A stretch of DNA of 64,000 bases from Pantoea sp. 1.19 (GTDB lineage Bacteria; Pseudomonadota; Gammaproteobacteria; Enterobacterales; Enterobacteriaceae): positions 1-64,000 of the forward strand of contig NZ_MRBS01000010.1 in assembly GCF_001922585.1 (NCBI RefSeq). Direction: 5' to 3'. Position 1 is the first letter of the stretch, and every line of letters begins with the position of its first letter. Position numbers and translations under genes: made by a program. The notes below the pieces were generated by a model. That model did no database searches and was not told the DNA's origin. It saw only the letters and a list, made by a program, of their open reading frames with translations. Shown here one piece after another: positions 23,624 to 33,658 of this stretch.

Positions 23624-24882
23624 CTTTTAATACCCTGTCCGTGGTGGGTTTGGGCTACATTGGCCTGCCCACCGCCGCAATTTTTGCCTCCCGTCAGAAG
23701 ACGGTGATCGGCGTGGATATCAATGAACGCGCGGTGGAGACCATCAACCGCGGTGAAATTCATATTGTTGAACCCGGTCTGGCCGGGGTGGTGAAGACCG
23801 CGGTCGCCGACGGCTATCTGCGCGCGACCACCCAGCCGGAGGCGGCGGACGCCTTCCTGATTGCCGTACCGACGCCGTTTCAGGACGATCACCAGCCGGA
23901 TCTGCGCTATGTGCAGGCGGCGGCACTGGCGATTGCGCCGGTGCTGCAGCCAGGCAATCTGGTGGTGCTGGAGTCAACGTCGCCGGTGGGCACTACCGAA
24001 CAGCTGGCAGCCTGGCTGGCTGCGGCCCGGCCCGATCTGCGTTTTCCGCAGCAGGCGGGCGACGAGGCGGATGTTGCCATCGCTTACTGCCCTGAGCGGG
24101 TGTTGCCCGGTCAGGTGATGGATGAGCTGGTGAAAAATGATCGGGTAATCGGTGGCATGACGCCGGGATGCTCGGCACGCGCCAGCGCGCTGTATAATCT
24201 GTTTCTGGAAGGCGAGTGCGTGGAAACCAACGCGCGCACCGCCGAACTGTGCAAGCTGACTGAGAACAGCTTTCGCGACGTCAATATCGCTTTTGCTAAT
24301 GAGCTGTCGCTGATTTGCGCGGATCAGCAGATCAACGTGTGGGAGCTGATTGCGCTGGCCAATCGCCATCCGCGCGTCAACATCCTGCAGCCGGGGCCGG
24401 GCGTTGGCGGCCACTGCATCGCGGTCGATCCGTGGTTTATTGTGGCGCAGAACCCGCAGCAGGCGCGGCTGATCCGCACGGCTCGGGAAGTGAATGACGC
24501 CAAGCCGCACTGGGTACTGGAGCAGGTGAAAGCCAGCGTAGCGGAGAGCCTGACCCGCAGTAATAAGCGAGCCAGCGAACTCACCGTGGCCTGCTTTGGC
24601 CTGGCATTCAAACCCAATATTGACGATTTGCGGGAGAGTCCGGCGATGCAGGTGACGCAGCTGATCGCCGACTGGCACGCCGGTACCACGCTGGTGGTTG
24701 AACCGAATGTCACCCGACTTCCTGACGCGCTGGCGAGCACGGCGACGCTGGTCAGTCTGCAACAGGCGCTGGCGCAGGCGGACGTGCTGGTAATGCTGGT
24801 GGATCACCGTGAGTTTCGCGCGGTATCGCCGGCCGCTGTCACGCAGTCGTGGATCGTCGACACCAAAGGGGTGTGGCGATGA
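23620..24882 (+). CDS. wecC: UDP-N-acetyl-D-mannosamine dehydrogenase
   Basis: A 420-residue UDP-sugar 6-dehydrogenase that oxidises UDP-ManNAc to UDP-ManNAcA with two NAD+. The Rossmann motif [16 protein letters not shown] starts the protein and the catalytic cysteine is in [13 protein letters not shown]. In E. coli rffG and rffH follow; here wecD starts only 15 bases downstream. Confidence 0.96.
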   Translation: MTFNTLSVVGLGYIGLPTAAIFASRQKTVIGVDINERAVETINRGEIHIVEPGLAGVVKTAVADGYLRATTQPEAADAFLIAVPTPFQDDHQPDLRYVQAAALAIAPVLQPGNLVVLESTSPVGTTEQLAAWLAAARPDLRFPQQAGDEADVAIAYCPERVLPGQVMDELVKNDRVIGGMTPGCSARASALYNLFLEGECVETNARTAELCKLTENSFRDVNIAFANELSLICADQQINVWELIALANRHPRVNILQPGPGVGGHCIAVDPWFIVAQNPQQARLIRTAREVNDAKPHWVLEQVKASVAESLTRSNKRASELTVACFGLAFKPNIDDLRESPAMQVTQLIADWHAGTTLVVEPNVTRLPDALASTATLVSLQQALAQADVLVMLVDHREFRAVSPAAVTQSWIVDTKGVWR

Positions 24883-24897
24883 GGCAGGAGTGTTGAG

Positions 24898-25590
24898 ATG
24901 GCGCTGACCGGAACCCTGACGCCGCTGGCGTGGGAGAGTGAGTTTTTTCAACGGCGCACCGCCCGGTTGGATAGCGATCCTACGCAGACGCTTAGCGTGG
25001 CGGCGCTGGACGCCTGGCCGCTGGTGCAGGCGAAACGGGACGCGAGCCAGACCGCTGACATTGATGCCCTGAGCGCGCTGGGCTTTCGGCTGGTAGAGGG
25101 CGAGGCCGAGCTGCTGCTCAGGCCGTCGGTCGCTGAGCGCCCAGCGGGGATCCGCGTGGCGCGGACCGCGCAGATTCCGGCGCTGCGCGAGGCTGCGGCA
25201 GCGGCATTCTCCCACAGCCGCTTCCGCGCGCCCTGGTTTGCCGCGGATGCCAGCGCCCGCTTTTACGCCCAGTGGATCGACAATGCCGTGCACGGCACGT
25301 TTGACCATCTTTGCCTGTTGGCGATAGATGCACACGGCGACCTACAGGGGTTTGTCTCCCTGCGGGAAACCGGCCCGCAGGCTGGGCGCATCGGTCTGCT
25401 GGCTACGCTTGAGGGCCATCAGGGAAAAGGCGTGGCGACCCGTTTGCTGACGGCGGCGCAGGACTGGTGCCTGACCCGCGGCATTGATCAGCTGCGCGTG
25501 GCTACCCAGCTGGCTAATCTGCCGGCGCTGCGGCTTTATCTGCGCTGCGGCGCTACCCTTGAACGCACCGCTTACTGGTTTTACAGGTAA
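24898..25590 (+). CDS. wecD: dTDP-fucosamine acetyltransferase
   Basis: A 230-residue GNAT acetyltransferase that acetylates dTDP-4-amino-4,6-dideoxygalactose for the ECA trisaccharide. The acetyl-CoA region is LATLEGHQGKGVATRLL, with the typical SRFRAPWFAADASARFYAQW segment and the C-terminal TAYWFYR of WecD. The first half is less conserved, as is usual in the family. Four bases separate it from wecE. Confidence 0.92.
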   Translation: MALTGTLTPLAWESEFFQRRTARLDSDPTQTLSVAALDAWPLVQAKRDASQTADIDALSALGFRLVEGEAELLLRPSVAERPAGIRVARTAQIPALREAAAAAFSHSRFRAPWFAADASARFYAQWIDNAVHGTFDHLCLLAIDAHGDLQGFVSLRETGPQAGRIGLLATLEGHQGKGVATRLLTAAQDWCLTRGIDQLRVATQLANLPALRLYLRCGATLERTAYWFYR

Positions 25591-25594
25591 TCAG

Positions 25595-26734
25595 ATGATC
25601 CCATTTAACGCCCCGCCGGTGGTCGGCACCGAAGTCGAGTATATGCAATCTGCCATGAGCAGCGGCAAGCTGTGCGGCGACGGTGGCTTCACCCGCCGCT
25701 GCCAGCAGTGGATGGAGCAGCGCTTTGTCAGTAAGAAAGTGCTGCTTACTCCCTCCTGTACGGCTTCGCTGGAAATGGCGGCGATCCTGATTGATATCCA
25801 GCCGGGTGATGAAGTGATCATGCCGAGCTACACCTTTGTGTCGACCGCCAACGCCTTTGTACTGCGCGGCGCGACCATCGTGTTTGTTGACGTGCGCCCC
25901 GATACCATGAATCTGGATGAAACGCGGATTGAAGCGGCAATCACCGCGAAGACCCGCGCTATCGTGCCGGTACACTACGCCGGCGTGGCCTGCGATATGG
26001 ACGCCATCATGGCGCTGGCGAAGCAATATCAGCTGTATGTGATCGAAGACGCCGCACAGGGCGTGATGTCCACCTGGAAAGGACGGGCGCTGGGCAGCAT
26101 AGGCCATATTGGCTGCTTCAGCTTTCACGAAACCAAGAATTACACCGCTGGCGGCGAGGGCGGCGCAACGCTGATTAACGATCCCGCGCTGATTGAGCGG
26201 GCGGAAATTATTCGTGAAAAAGGCACCAATCGCAGCCAGTTCTTTCGCGGGCAGGTGGACAAGTACACCTGGCGTGATATTGGCTCCAGCTATCTGATGG
26301 CCGATCTGCAGGCGGCCTACCTGTGGGCGCAGCTGGAGGCGGCGGAGACCATTAACCAGCGGCGACTGACGCTGTGGCAGCGCTACTATGACGCGCTGGC
26401 TCCGCTGGCGGCCCGCGGCCTGCTGACCCTGCCCACCCTTCCTGAAGGGTGCGAACACAACGCCCACATGTTTTATCTGAAGCTGCAGGATGAAGCGACC
26501 CGGGCGGCGCTGATTGCCTGGCTGAAGGAAGCGGAGATCCTGGCTGTTTTCCACTACATTCCGCTGCACAGCGCGCCGGCCGGCGAGCGCTTTGGTCGAT
26601 TTGACGGTGACGATCGCGTCACAACCGCCGACAGTGAGCGGCTGCTGCGGCTGCCGCTGTTCTATAACCTCTCTGATAACAATCAGAAAACGGTGATCAG
26701 TTCCCTGCACAGCTTTTTTGGTCAGGCAGGATGA
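25595..26734 (+). CDS. wecE: dTDP-4-oxo-6-deoxyglucose transaminase
   Basis: A 379-residue DegT/DnrJ/EryC1 aminotransferase making dTDP-4-amino-4,6-dideoxygalactose. The PLP lysine is K181 in FHETKNYTAGGEGG. The ATG at 25595 gives MIPFNAPPVVGTEVEYM, matching the family; the open frame back to 25484 lies inside wecD and is rejected. Confidence 0.96.
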   Translation: MIPFNAPPVVGTEVEYMQSAMSSGKLCGDGGFTRRCQQWMEQRFVSKKVLLTPSCTASLEMAAILIDIQPGDEVIMPSYTFVSTANAFVLRGATIVFVDVRPDTMNLDETRIEAAITAKTRAIVPVHYAGVACDMDAIMALAKQYQLYVIEDAAQGVMSTWKGRALGSIGHIGCFSFHETKNYTAGGEGGATLINDPALIERAEIIREKGTNRSQFFRGQVDKYTWRDIGSSYLMADLQAAYLWAQLEAAETINQRRLTLWQRYYDALAPLAARGLLTLPTLPEGCEHNAHMFYLKLQDEATRAALIAWLKEAEILAVFHYIPLHSAPAGERFGRFDGDDRVTTADSERLLRLPLFYNLSDNNQKTVISSLHSFFGQAG

Positions 26735-26758
26735 CGGGCGCAGTACGGAGATGGCCTG

Positions 26759-28009
26759 ATGTCGCTGGCTAAGGCCTCGCTGTGGACGGCCAGCTCGACG
26801 CTGGTCAAAATTGCGGCCGGACTGGTGGTGGTCAAACTGCTGGCGCTGAGTTTTGGCCCACAGGGCCTTGGCCTGGCGGGGAACTTTCGGCAGCTGATTA
26901 CCGTGCTCGGCGTACTGGCCGGTGCTGGTATTTTCAACGGCGTGACGAAGTATGTCGCCGAGTATCAGCAGCAGCCGGATCGCCTACGTCAGGTGACCGG
27001 CACCGCCGCGGCGATGGTACTGGGCTTTTCAATCCTGCTGGCCGGCGTCTTTCTGTTGGCCGCCGCGCCGATCAGTACCGCGCTGTTTGGCGATGAGCGC
27101 TATCAGCAGGTAATTCGCGCGGTGGCTCTGCTGCAGCTGGGCATCGGCTGGGCGAACCTGCTATTGGCGATAATCAAAGGCTACCGCGATGCACAAGGCA
27201 ACGCGCTGGCCATCATGGCGGGTAGCGTGACCGGCGTGGCTGGCTACGCGGTTTGTTACTGGCTGGGTGGCTATGCCGGTGCGCTGGTCGGGCTGGCGCT
27301 GGTGCCGGCGCTGCTGGTGGTGCCGGCGGGCGCGCTGCTGGCGCGGCGCGGATCGCTGCCGCTGCGGTATCTGCGGCCATGCTGGCAGCCGGACATTGCG
27401 CGGCATCTGAGTAAATTTACCCTGATGGCGGCGATGACCGCCGTGACGCTGCCGGTGGCGTGGATGATGATGCGTAACCTGCTGGCCGCTCAGGAGGGCT
27501 GGCAGGCGGTCGGACTGTGGCAAGGAGTGACGACGCTTTCTGATGCCTGGCTACAGTTTATTACCGCCACCTTCAGCGTCTGGCTACTGCCGACGTTGGC
27601 GCGGCTGCAGGAAAAAACGGCCATCCGTCGGGAGGTTCTCAGGTCGCTGCGCTTTGTGCTGCCGGCGGTGTCACTGGTGGCGTTAGGCGTCTGGCTGCTG
27701 CGCGATGTGGCCATTTGGCTGCTGTTTACGCCGCAGTTTGCCGCCATGCGCGATCTGTTTGTCTGGCAGCTGGTTGGGGACGTTCTGAAAGTGGGCAGCT
27801 ATGTGTTTGGCTACCTGATTATCGCCAGGGCCGCACTGCGCTACTATCTGCTGGCGGAGCTGACGCAATTTGCCCTGCTGACCGGTTTCTCGCGCTGGCT
27901 GATCCCGGCTTACGGCGTAACCGGTGCGGCACAGGCCTATATGGCCACCTATATCGTCTGGTTTGCCGTGTGCTCTCTGGGTTTTCTAATTTATTGTCGA
28001 CGAGCGTAA
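26759..28009 (+). CDS. wzxE: ECA lipid III flippase
   Basis: A 416-residue MATE/MOP-type flippase with about 12 predicted membrane helices, translocating undecaprenyl-linked ECA trisaccharide across the inner membrane. The start [22 protein letters not shown] and the length match E. coli WzxE. A GGAGATGG ribosome site overlaps the start. Confidence 0.95.
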   Translation: MSLAKASLWTASSTLVKIAAGLVVVKLLALSFGPQGLGLAGNFRQLITVLGVLAGAGIFNGVTKYVAEYQQQPDRLRQVTGTAAAMVLGFSILLAGVFLLAAAPISTALFGDERYQQVIRAVALLQLGIGWANLLLAIIKGYRDAQGNALAIMAGSVTGVAGYAVCYWLGGYAGALVGLALVPALLVVPAGALLARRGSLPLRYLRPCWQPDIARHLSKFTLMAAMTAVTLPVAWMMMRNLLAAQEGWQAVGLWQGVTTLSDAWLQFITATFSVWLLPTLARLQEKTAIRREVLRSLRFVLPAVSLVALGVWLLRDVAIWLLFTPQFAAMRDLFVWQLVGDVLKVGSYVFGYLIIARAALRYYLLAELTQFALLTGFSRWLIPAYGVTGAAQAYMATYIVWFAVCSLGFLIYCRRA

Positions 28010-28016
28010 TCCCGTG

Positions 28017-29081
28017 ATGCATGTTTTGGGATCTGATATCCCGCACCACAATCATACCCTTTTGCACTTTTTTGACCGCGTTCTGGCGGAGGCGGCACCG
28101 CGCGCACAGCCGCGCCGCTTTATGGTGGTGGCCGCCGATGCATCCGGCTTTTCGGCCTACAGCCGCCTCGAGATAGCGGTCTACGCCAGTAAGCAGGCGC
28201 TGGCGCAGGCGCTGATTGCCCGCGCCCGCGACCGCCGGCAGCGTTTCTTTTTTCATGGCCAGTTCAATGCGCCGATCTGGCTGGCGCTGCTTAGCGGAAA
28301 GATCCATCCGTCACAAGCCTGCTGGCATATTTGGGGTGCCGATCTGTACGAAGACTCGCGTCGCCTGCGCTTTCGGCTCTTCTATCTGCTGCGCCGCCGT
28401 GCGCAGGGGCGTTTTGCCCACGTCTTTGCCACCCTGGGGGATTTGGCCGGGTATCGTCAGCGTCATCCGCAGGTGGCAACCTCACGGCTCTATTTTCCAA
28501 CGCGTATGCAGCCCGATCTGCAGATCGCTTCTGCAGCGCCGACAACAACGCTTACCGTGCTGGTGGGCAACTCCGGCGATCGCAGCAACCGGCACATTGC
28601 CGCGCTTGAAGCCATTCATCGGCAGTTCGGTCAGGCGGTGCGGGTCATCGTGCCGATGGGGTATCCGGCCAATAACGCGCGCTACATCGCTGAGGTCCGT
28701 CACGCCGCCGCGCGCTGGTTTGCGCCAGAACAGCTGACGATCATCACGGAACAGTGCGCATTTAATGACTATCTTCAGCTGATCGCCGGCTGCGATCTGG
28801 GCTGGTTCGGTTTTGAACGTCAGCAGGGTATCGGGACGCTCTGCCTGCTGATTCAGGCTAACGTGCCGTTTGTTCTCAGCCGCCGCAATCCGTTCTGGCA
28901 AGACCTGGCCGATCAGGGGCTGCCGGTGCTGTTTAGCGGAGATGCCCTTGATGCTGGAGCGATTGGCGAAGCGCGGCGTCAGCTGACGCAGGTGGATAAG
29001 TCACGCATCGCCTTCTTCGATCCCGGCTTTATTCAGGGGTGGCAGCAGGCGCTGGCTGAACTGGAGGAGGGGACACCATGA
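28017..29081 (+). CDS. wecF: ECA Fuc4NAc transferase
   Basis: A 354-residue glycosyltransferase of family GT56 that adds the third sugar (Fuc4NAc) to ECA lipid II. Typical segments are [56 protein letters not shown] and [17 protein letters not shown] three bases upstream (28014) is an alternative start. It overlaps wzyE by 4 bases. Confidence 0.94.
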   Translation: MHVLGSDIPHHNHTLLHFFDRVLAEAAPRAQPRRFMVVAADASGFSAYSRLEIAVYASKQALAQALIARARDRRQRFFFHGQFNAPIWLALLSGKIHPSQACWHIWGADLYEDSRRLRFRLFYLLRRRAQGRFAHVFATLGDLAGYRQRHPQVATSRLYFPTRMQPDLQIASAAPTTTLTVLVGNSGDRSNRHIAALEAIHRQFGQAVRVIVPMGYPANNARYIAEVRHAAARWFAPEQLTIITEQCAFNDYLQLIAGCDLGWFGFERQQGIGTLCLLIQANVPFVLSRRNPFWQDLADQGLPVLFSGDALDAGAIGEARRQLTQVDKSRIAFFDPGFIQGWQQALAELEEGTP

Positions 29082-30418
29082 GTCTGACGGACTTTACGGG
29101 CTTGCTGCTGCTGTGGCTGCTGTCGGTTGGTTTTATCCTGACCCTGACCTGGCGTGAATTTCGCCGCGTGCGCTTTAGCTTTCATCTGTTTTTTTCTCTG
29201 CTGTACCTGCTGACCTTTTTCTTTGGGTTTCCGCTAACCAGCCTGCTGGTGTTTAACTTTAACGTGACGGTGGTGCCCAGCGCCTGGTTGCTGCAGGCGA
29301 TGCTGGCGGCCACGGCCTTTTATGGCATCTATTACGTTAGCTATCGTACGCGGCTGCGTCCCCCTCAGGCCGGGCCGCCGCGTGCGCTGTTCAGTATGAA
29401 TCGGATTGAAACCCACCTGAGCTGGATGCTGCTAATGGGCGTGGCGCTGTTTACCGTCGCGGTGTTCTTCGCGCATAACGGCTTTCTGCTGTTTCGCCTG
29501 ACGGCATATAACCAGATTTTTTCCAGTGAAGTCTCTGGCGTGGCGCTGAAGCGCTTTTTTTACTTCTTTATTCCGGCCATGCTGATCATCTACTTTCTGC
29601 ATGAGAGCGTGCGTCGCTGGATCTTTTTTCTGGTGTGCTGCGTTGGCTTTGGTCTGCTCACCTACATGATTGTCGGCGGCACGCGGGCCAATATCATTAT
29701 CGCGTTTGCCCTGTTTCTGTTTATCGGCATCCGCCGCGGCTGGATCACGCTGTGGATGCTGGGTAGCGCCGGCGTTCTGGGCGTTGTGGGCATGTTCTGG
29801 CTGGCTCTGCGACGCTACAACCTGGACGTCAGCGGGGCTGAAGCGTTTTACACGTTCCTGTATCTGACTCGTGATACGTTTTCGCCGTGGGAAAATCTGG
29901 CGCTGCTGCTGCAACATTATGATCAGATCGTTTTTCAGGGGCTGGCGCCGATTGTGCGCGATTTTTACGTGTTTATCCCCGGTTGGATGTGGCCGGACAA
30001 GCCTGGGACGATCCTTAACAGCGCCAACTACTTCACCTGGGAGGTGCTGAATAACCACTCCGGTTTGGCTATCTCTCCTACCCTGATCGGGTCACTGGTG
30101 GTGATGGGTGGCATCTGGTTTATCCCGCTGGGCGCGGTTGCCGTGGCGATGATCATTAAATGGTTTGACTGGCTCTATGTGCTCGGGCAGCAGGAGAGCA
30201 ATCGCTATAAATCGGCGCTGTTGCAGGCTTTCTGCTTCGGCGCGGTATTTAACATGATTGTGCTGGCCCGCGAGGGGCTGGATGCGTTCGCTTCGCGGGT
30301 GGTGTTTTTCTGCGTTATTTACGGGCTGTGCGTACTGGTGGCGAAGCTGCTGTTCCTGATGCTTGACCGCGCCGGAGTGATTCGCCCCCGCGCCGCGCGC
30401 ACGCCGCTGCAATTATAA
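29078..30418 (+). CDS. wzyE: ECA polymerase WzyE
   Basis: A 446-residue multi-spanning inner-membrane protein with at least ten hydrophobic helices; it polymerises ECA trisaccharide repeats on the periplasmic face. The pattern [18 protein letters not shown] and [15 protein letters not shown] is characteristic of WzyE. It starts within the wecF stop codon (ATGA) and is followed by wecG. Confidence 0.94.
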   Translation: MSLTDFTGLLLLWLLSVGFILTLTWREFRRVRFSFHLFFSLLYLLTFFFGFPLTSLLVFNFNVTVVPSAWLLQAMLAATAFYGIYYVSYRTRLRPPQAGPPRALFSMNRIETHLSWMLLMGVALFTVAVFFAHNGFLLFRLTAYNQIFSSEVSGVALKRFFYFFIPAMLIIYFLHESVRRWIFFLVCCVGFGLLTYMIVGGTRANIIIAFALFLFIGIRRGWITLWMLGSAGVLGVVGMFWLALRRYNLDVSGAEAFYTFLYLTRDTFSPWENLALLLQHYDQIVFQGLAPIVRDFYVFIPGWMWPDKPGTILNSANYFTWEVLNNHSGLAISPTLIGSLVVMGGIWFIPLGAVAVAMIIKWFDWLYVLGQQESNRYKSALLQAFCFGAVFNMIVLAREGLDAFASRVVFFCVIYGLCVLVAKLLFLMLDRAGVIRPRAARTPLQL

Positions 30419-30429
30419 AGGAGACCGGG

Positions 30430-31170
30430 ATGCGACAAGTTGAGTCATCGCCCCAATACGTCATTCGCGGTATTGCGCTGTACGGTTTTGCCAGTATGCC
30501 GCGGTTTATCGACTTTCTCTGCGCTGACGGTCAGTGGAAAACCGGAACGCTGGTCGCGATCAATGCGGAAAAAGTGCTCACTGCGGAGCAATCTCCGGCG
30601 CTGCGTTCGCTGATTGCGGAGGCGGAGTACAAGTATCCTGACGGCATCAGCATCGTGCGGGCGATCCGTAAAAAGTATCCGGGGGCGCAGGTTACCCGGC
30701 TGCCGGGAGCGGACCTGTGGGAAGCGCTGATGGCGAAAGCGGGCGCCGAGGGTACGCCGGTCTTTTTGCTGGGAGGCCGACCGGACGTGCTGCAGCAAAC
30801 CGCGGCTAAGCTGCGCCGGCAGTGGCAGGTTAACCTGGTCGGCACGCAGGACGGCTATTTCGACGCGGATCAGCGTGAAGCGCTGTTTGCGCGCATCGCC
30901 GCCAGCGGCGCGAAAATAGTTACCGTTGCGATGGGCAGCCCGCGTCAGGAGCTGCTGATGCGCGATTGTAAGGTAAACTACCCGGAGGCGCTCTATATGG
31001 GCGTGGGCGGCACCTATGACGTGTTTACCGGCCACGTTCGCCGCGCGCCGAAGCTGTGGCAGCAGCTGGGGCTGGAGTGGCTCTATCGTTTGCTGTCTCA
31101 GCCCAGCCGTCTGCGCCGCCAGCTGCGCCTGCTGACCTGGGTGAAATATTACTGGCGTGGCGATCTGTAA
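30430..31170 (+). CDS. wecG: UDP-ManNAcA transferase
   Basis: A 246-residue family GT26 glycosyltransferase that adds ManNAcA to make ECA lipid II, the same length as in E. coli. Motifs: [41 protein letters not shown] and [20 protein letters not shown]. An AAGGAGA ribosome site precedes it. Last gene of the operon; the E. coli neighbour yifK is absent and the tRNA operon follows directly. Confidence 0.95.
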   Translation: MRQVESSPQYVIRGIALYGFASMPRFIDFLCADGQWKTGTLVAINAEKVLTAEQSPALRSLIAEAEYKYPDGISIVRAIRKKYPGAQVTRLPGADLWEALMAKAGAEGTPVFLLGGRPDVLQQTAAKLRRQWQVNLVGTQDGYFDADQREALFARIAASGAKIVTVAMGSPRQELLMRDCKVNYPEALYMGVGGTYDVFTGHVRRAPKLWQQLGLEWLYRLLSQPSRLRRQLRLLTWVKYYWRGDL

Positions 31171-31287
31171 TTGGCTGCAGGGCACGAAAAAATCAGCGAG
31201 AACCGGCGTTTACCGGTTGAAAACGTCGGTAAAACGCACAAGATGCATAAACTATAAGCAGGTGCGATCTTTTTTCAAAAAAAGAAC

Positions 31288-31316
31288 TGGACAGCCCCCC
31301 CTCAAGTCCGTACTAT
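31288..31316 (+). promoter_or_regulatory. tRNA operon promoter
   Basis: TGGACA and TACTAT are separated by 17 bases, 22 bases before tRNA-Arg. This is a good sigma-70 promoter for the four-tRNA operon. Confidence 0.75.
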
Positions 31317-31337
31317 TCGCATCCGCAACGGCGCTAA

Positions 31338-31414
<77 letters not shown>

Positions 31415-31479
31415 AGTTTTTCAGGCGCAAGAGCTGCGGTGGTAGTTTTACCGCGTTAGAAAAAGTAAAGCAGTACTAT

Positions 31480-31556
31480 GGTGGCTATAGCTCAGTTGGT
31501 AGAGCCCTGGATTGTGATTCCAGTTGTCGTGGGTTCGAGTCCCATTAGCCACCCCA
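31480..31556 (+). tRNA. hisR: tRNA-His (anticodon GTG)
   Basis: A cloverleaf with acceptor GTGGCTA/TAGCCAC, anticodon GTG in TTGTGAT and encoded CCA. The extra G at position -1 (31480) pairs with the discriminator C, the hallmark of tRNA-His. Confidence 0.97.
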
Positions 31557-31569
31557 GATTTTGTGGCAT

Positions 31570-31656
31570 GCGAAGGTGGCGGAATTGGTAGACGCGCTAG
31601 CTTCAGGTGTTAGTGTTCTTACGGACGTGGGGGTTCAAGTCCCCCCCCTCGCACCA
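31570..31656 (+). tRNA. leuT: tRNA-Leu (anticodon CAG)
   Basis: An 87-nt class II tRNA with a long variable arm, acceptor GCGAAGG with CCTCGC on the other side, anticodon CAG in TTCAGGT and encoded CCA. Confidence 0.96.
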
Positions 31657-31678
31657 ACAAAATCGACAAGCAGTACCT

Positions 31679-31755
31679 CGGCGAGTAGCGCAGCTTGGTA
31701 GCGCAACTGGTTTGGGACCAGTGGGTCGGAGGTTCGAATCCTCTCTCGCCGACCA
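31679..31755 (+). tRNA. proM: tRNA-Pro (anticodon TGG)
   Basis: A 77-nt cloverleaf with acceptor CGGCGAG/CTCGCCG, anticodon TGG in TTTGGGA and encoded CCA. Last gene of the tRNA operon. Confidence 0.97.
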
Positions 31756-31761
31756 CTTTCG

Positions 31762-31789
31762 AAACCCCGCTTTTTAAGCGGGGTTTTTT
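31762..31789 (+). terminator. tRNA operon terminator
   Basis: Stem AACCCCGCTT/AAGCGGGGTT followed by six T, seven bases after tRNA-Pro. The 180 bases after it, to 31970, show no gene I can support. Confidence 0.92.
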
Positions 31790-31970
31790 GCATTCGCTTT
31801 CTCCCCAGAGGACAAACGCCATTGAAGGCGTGTTGAGCCGGGCGAACCATTCTCCCCTTTGACCTGACCTTTTCGACGGATATCGGCCGGTGACGCGTGG
31901 CCATCGCCTTGTGTCGATGTCGTATTTCCCCTTGTCTGCACGGTGGTCACCGCAGAGAGAGTGCGGGCAT

Positions 31971-31988
31971 TGTCGCCGTCCGGCGACA
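31971..31988 (+). promoter_or_regulatory. GlrR-type activator site upstream of glmZ
   Basis: TGTC-N10-GACA is an exact match to the consensus known for the response regulator GlrR upstream of glmY/glmZ. It lies about 195 bases before the sigma-54 promoter, a normal distance for a bacterial enhancer. A weaker copy, TGTC-N10-TCAC, lies at 31933-31950. Confidence 0.75.
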
Positions 31989-32167
31989 ACTATCCTACTG
32001 AAATATATCAGGTTGCTGAAATACCTCGCAGGGCGTGGTGGATTGACGACACCCTGATGGCGTGGGCGATTGCCGCCCGACGTATCGTGCAGGGAAATGG
32101 CAGAAGCAGATAAATAAATCCGTTAATTATCATACAAATAAACTATTAACGCAGAGGAAGTGACAAA

Positions 32168-32184
32168 CTGGCATGGGATCTGCA
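32168..32184 (+). promoter_or_regulatory. Sigma-54 promoter of glmZ
   Basis: TGGCATGGGATCTGCA carries the invariant GG (32170-32171) and GC (32182-32183) with exactly 10 bases between. The GC lies 12-13 bases before the expected 5' end of GlmZ at 32196, the canonical -12 spacing. Confidence 0.8.
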
Positions 32185-32195
32185 ATAATTAACGT

Positions 32196-32395
32196 GTAGA
32201 TGCTCATTCCACTCTTATGTTCGCTCCGGCCTCATAAACCCGGGAATGACGCAGAGCCCATTTACGATGCCTGCTGTCCACATCTCCGCTATTGCCGCTG
32301 GCATAATGGAAACCGGACAAACCGTTGAGTCGGGCATCACCCGGTTGTCTAACCGATCCGATCTTCTGCCTGCCGCTTGCGGCAGGTTTTTTTTT
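32196..32395 (+). ncRNA. glmZ: Small RNA GlmZ
   Basis: The first 100 bases follow E. coli GlmZ closely, starting GTAGATGCTCATTCC and continuing with CCTCATAAAC and GGAATGACGCAGAGCC. The RNA ends with the terminator stem CCTGCCGC/GCGGCAGG plus nine T. GlmZ base-pairs with the glmS leader with Hfq and activates glucosamine-6-phosphate synthase; RapZ and RNase E inactivate it. The middle (about 32290-32360) is diverged. The location beside hemY matches E. coli, although aslA/aslB are missing. An open frame across it (32246 onward) is not a gene. Confidence 0.93.
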
Positions 32396-32465
32396 GCCTC
32401 GCTGGTCGCGCAGACAAAAAAAAGCCCTCCCCCTGGCCAGGGGAGGGCCGCAGAGCCGCGGAACG

Positions 32466-33656
32466 CTATGGCGTATTTTTCAACGTTAACAGCAGGCCTT
32501 CACGACGCATCTGCGCCGCATCCTCCGGCTGATGCTGACGGTCCAGCGCATCGGCCAGCCAGGCATAATCAAATGCGTCAGGACGCTGTTTCAGCGCGTC
32601 GCGGAAGGCTTCACTGGCCTGAGCCCACTCACCGCGCTTCATCAGTAACTGCCCCAGCGTGCTGTGCAGGAGCGGTGTGGCACCGTGCTGCTTCATCTGC
32701 TGACGCAGGGCTTTTTCCAGCTGTTCCGGATTGCCCGCCTTCAGGCGCGGCATCAGTAAAATCAACCGCTCATCATACTGGCGCTTGAGTCCGTCCAGTA
32801 CGATCTGCTGGGCAGTGTCATGATCGTCGCACTCAATCAGGTGCTCGGCCATGGCAACCTGCAGGGTAGTCTCCTGACGGGTTTTACGGCTCTGGTTTTG
32901 CCACCACAGTTTCAGCCCTTCGCTACCCTGGTCGGCCATGGCCTGATTCATCAGGCCCAGCCAGGCCTGCTGCTGCAGCGCTGCACGCTGATCGGCATCG
33001 TTGATCTGGATTTTTTCCATCGCCGGCAGAATATCGAGCAGCGAACTCCAGGCGCCGGTACGCAGATAGGCCTGTTCAGCAAGGCGCAGAACTTCAGGGT
33101 GGCGAGGGGCCACTTCCAGCAGGCGATCGACACCGTGACGCGCGGCGTGATCTTCATTACGGGCCAGCTGCAGCCGCACGCGGGTGATCTCTACCGGAAG
33201 CTGATCGCTACCGGCCAGCTCGGCCGCCCGCTCAAGGTGCTGATTGGCGCGTAGCTCATCGTTGCGCTGCTGGGCCGCTTCGGCCGCCAGCAGATAGTTG
33301 ACCACCGGTTGCTCTGCGTGGTCGGCGTGGCGCGACAGCAGCTTTTCAACCTGGGAGTAATCTCCCTCGGCCAGCTTGAGCAGTGCGGCCTGAGTGTGCT
33401 TACGCGCGCGGTTGCGTTTGCGACCGAGGAACCAGCCGCGGGTGTGGGCACCGGTGCGCAGCACACGGCGTATCAGCCACTCGACGGCCAGAATCACGAT
33501 AAGCGTTAATACCAGCATGATTGCCAGACCGGTCACGCTGGTTTCAATGTTCCAGTTATCGGTCTGAATCAGCACGTAGCCCTGGTGGCCGGCGATCATC
33601 GGACCGATGACCACCCCGGCGATCAGCAGGAGAAAAAGCAGAAAGACTTTTAACAT
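32466..33656 (-). CDS. hemY: HemY, heme-biosynthesis-operon membrane protein
   Basis: A 396-residue inner-membrane protein with two N-terminal helices (residues about 1-22 and 41-62) and a cytoplasmic TPR-like helical repeat domain. It is encoded distally in the hemCDXY operon; it is not the protoporphyrinogen oxidase called HemY in Gram-positives. Its exact role in tetrapyrrole metabolism is not settled. Two bases separate it from hemX. Confidence 0.93.
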   Translation of the reverse strand: MLKVFLLFLLLIAGVVIGPMIAGHQGYVLIQTDNWNIETSVTGLAIMLVLTLIVILAVEWLIRRVLRTGAHTRGWFLGRKRNRARKHTQAALLKLAEGDYSQVEKLLSRHADHAEQPVVNYLLAAEAAQQRNDELRANQHLERAAELAGSDQLPVEITRVRLQLARNEDHAARHGVDRLLEVAPRHPEVLRLAEQAYLRTGAWSSLLDILPAMEKIQINDADQRAALQQQAWLGLMNQAMADQGSEGLKLWWQNQSRKTRQETTLQVAMAEHLIECDDHDTAQQIVLDGLKRQYDERLILLMPRLKAGNPEQLEKALRQQMKQHGATPLLHSTLGQLLMKRGEWAQASEAFRDALKQRPDAFDYAWLADALDRQHQPEDAAQMRREGLLLTLKNTP

Positions 33657-33658
33657 GT

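Noticed and set aside
23974-25335. 453-residue minus-strand ORF opposite wecC and wecD
   Set aside because: Antisense to two conserved genes across their junction; composition rich in Arg, Gln and His is typical of shadow frames.
25553-26710. 385-residue minus-strand ORF opposite wecE
   Set aside because: Shadow of wecE; no ribosome site or family motif.
32246-32788. 180-residue plus-strand ORF
   Set aside because: It begins inside GlmZ, crosses its terminator and continues antisense to hemY.
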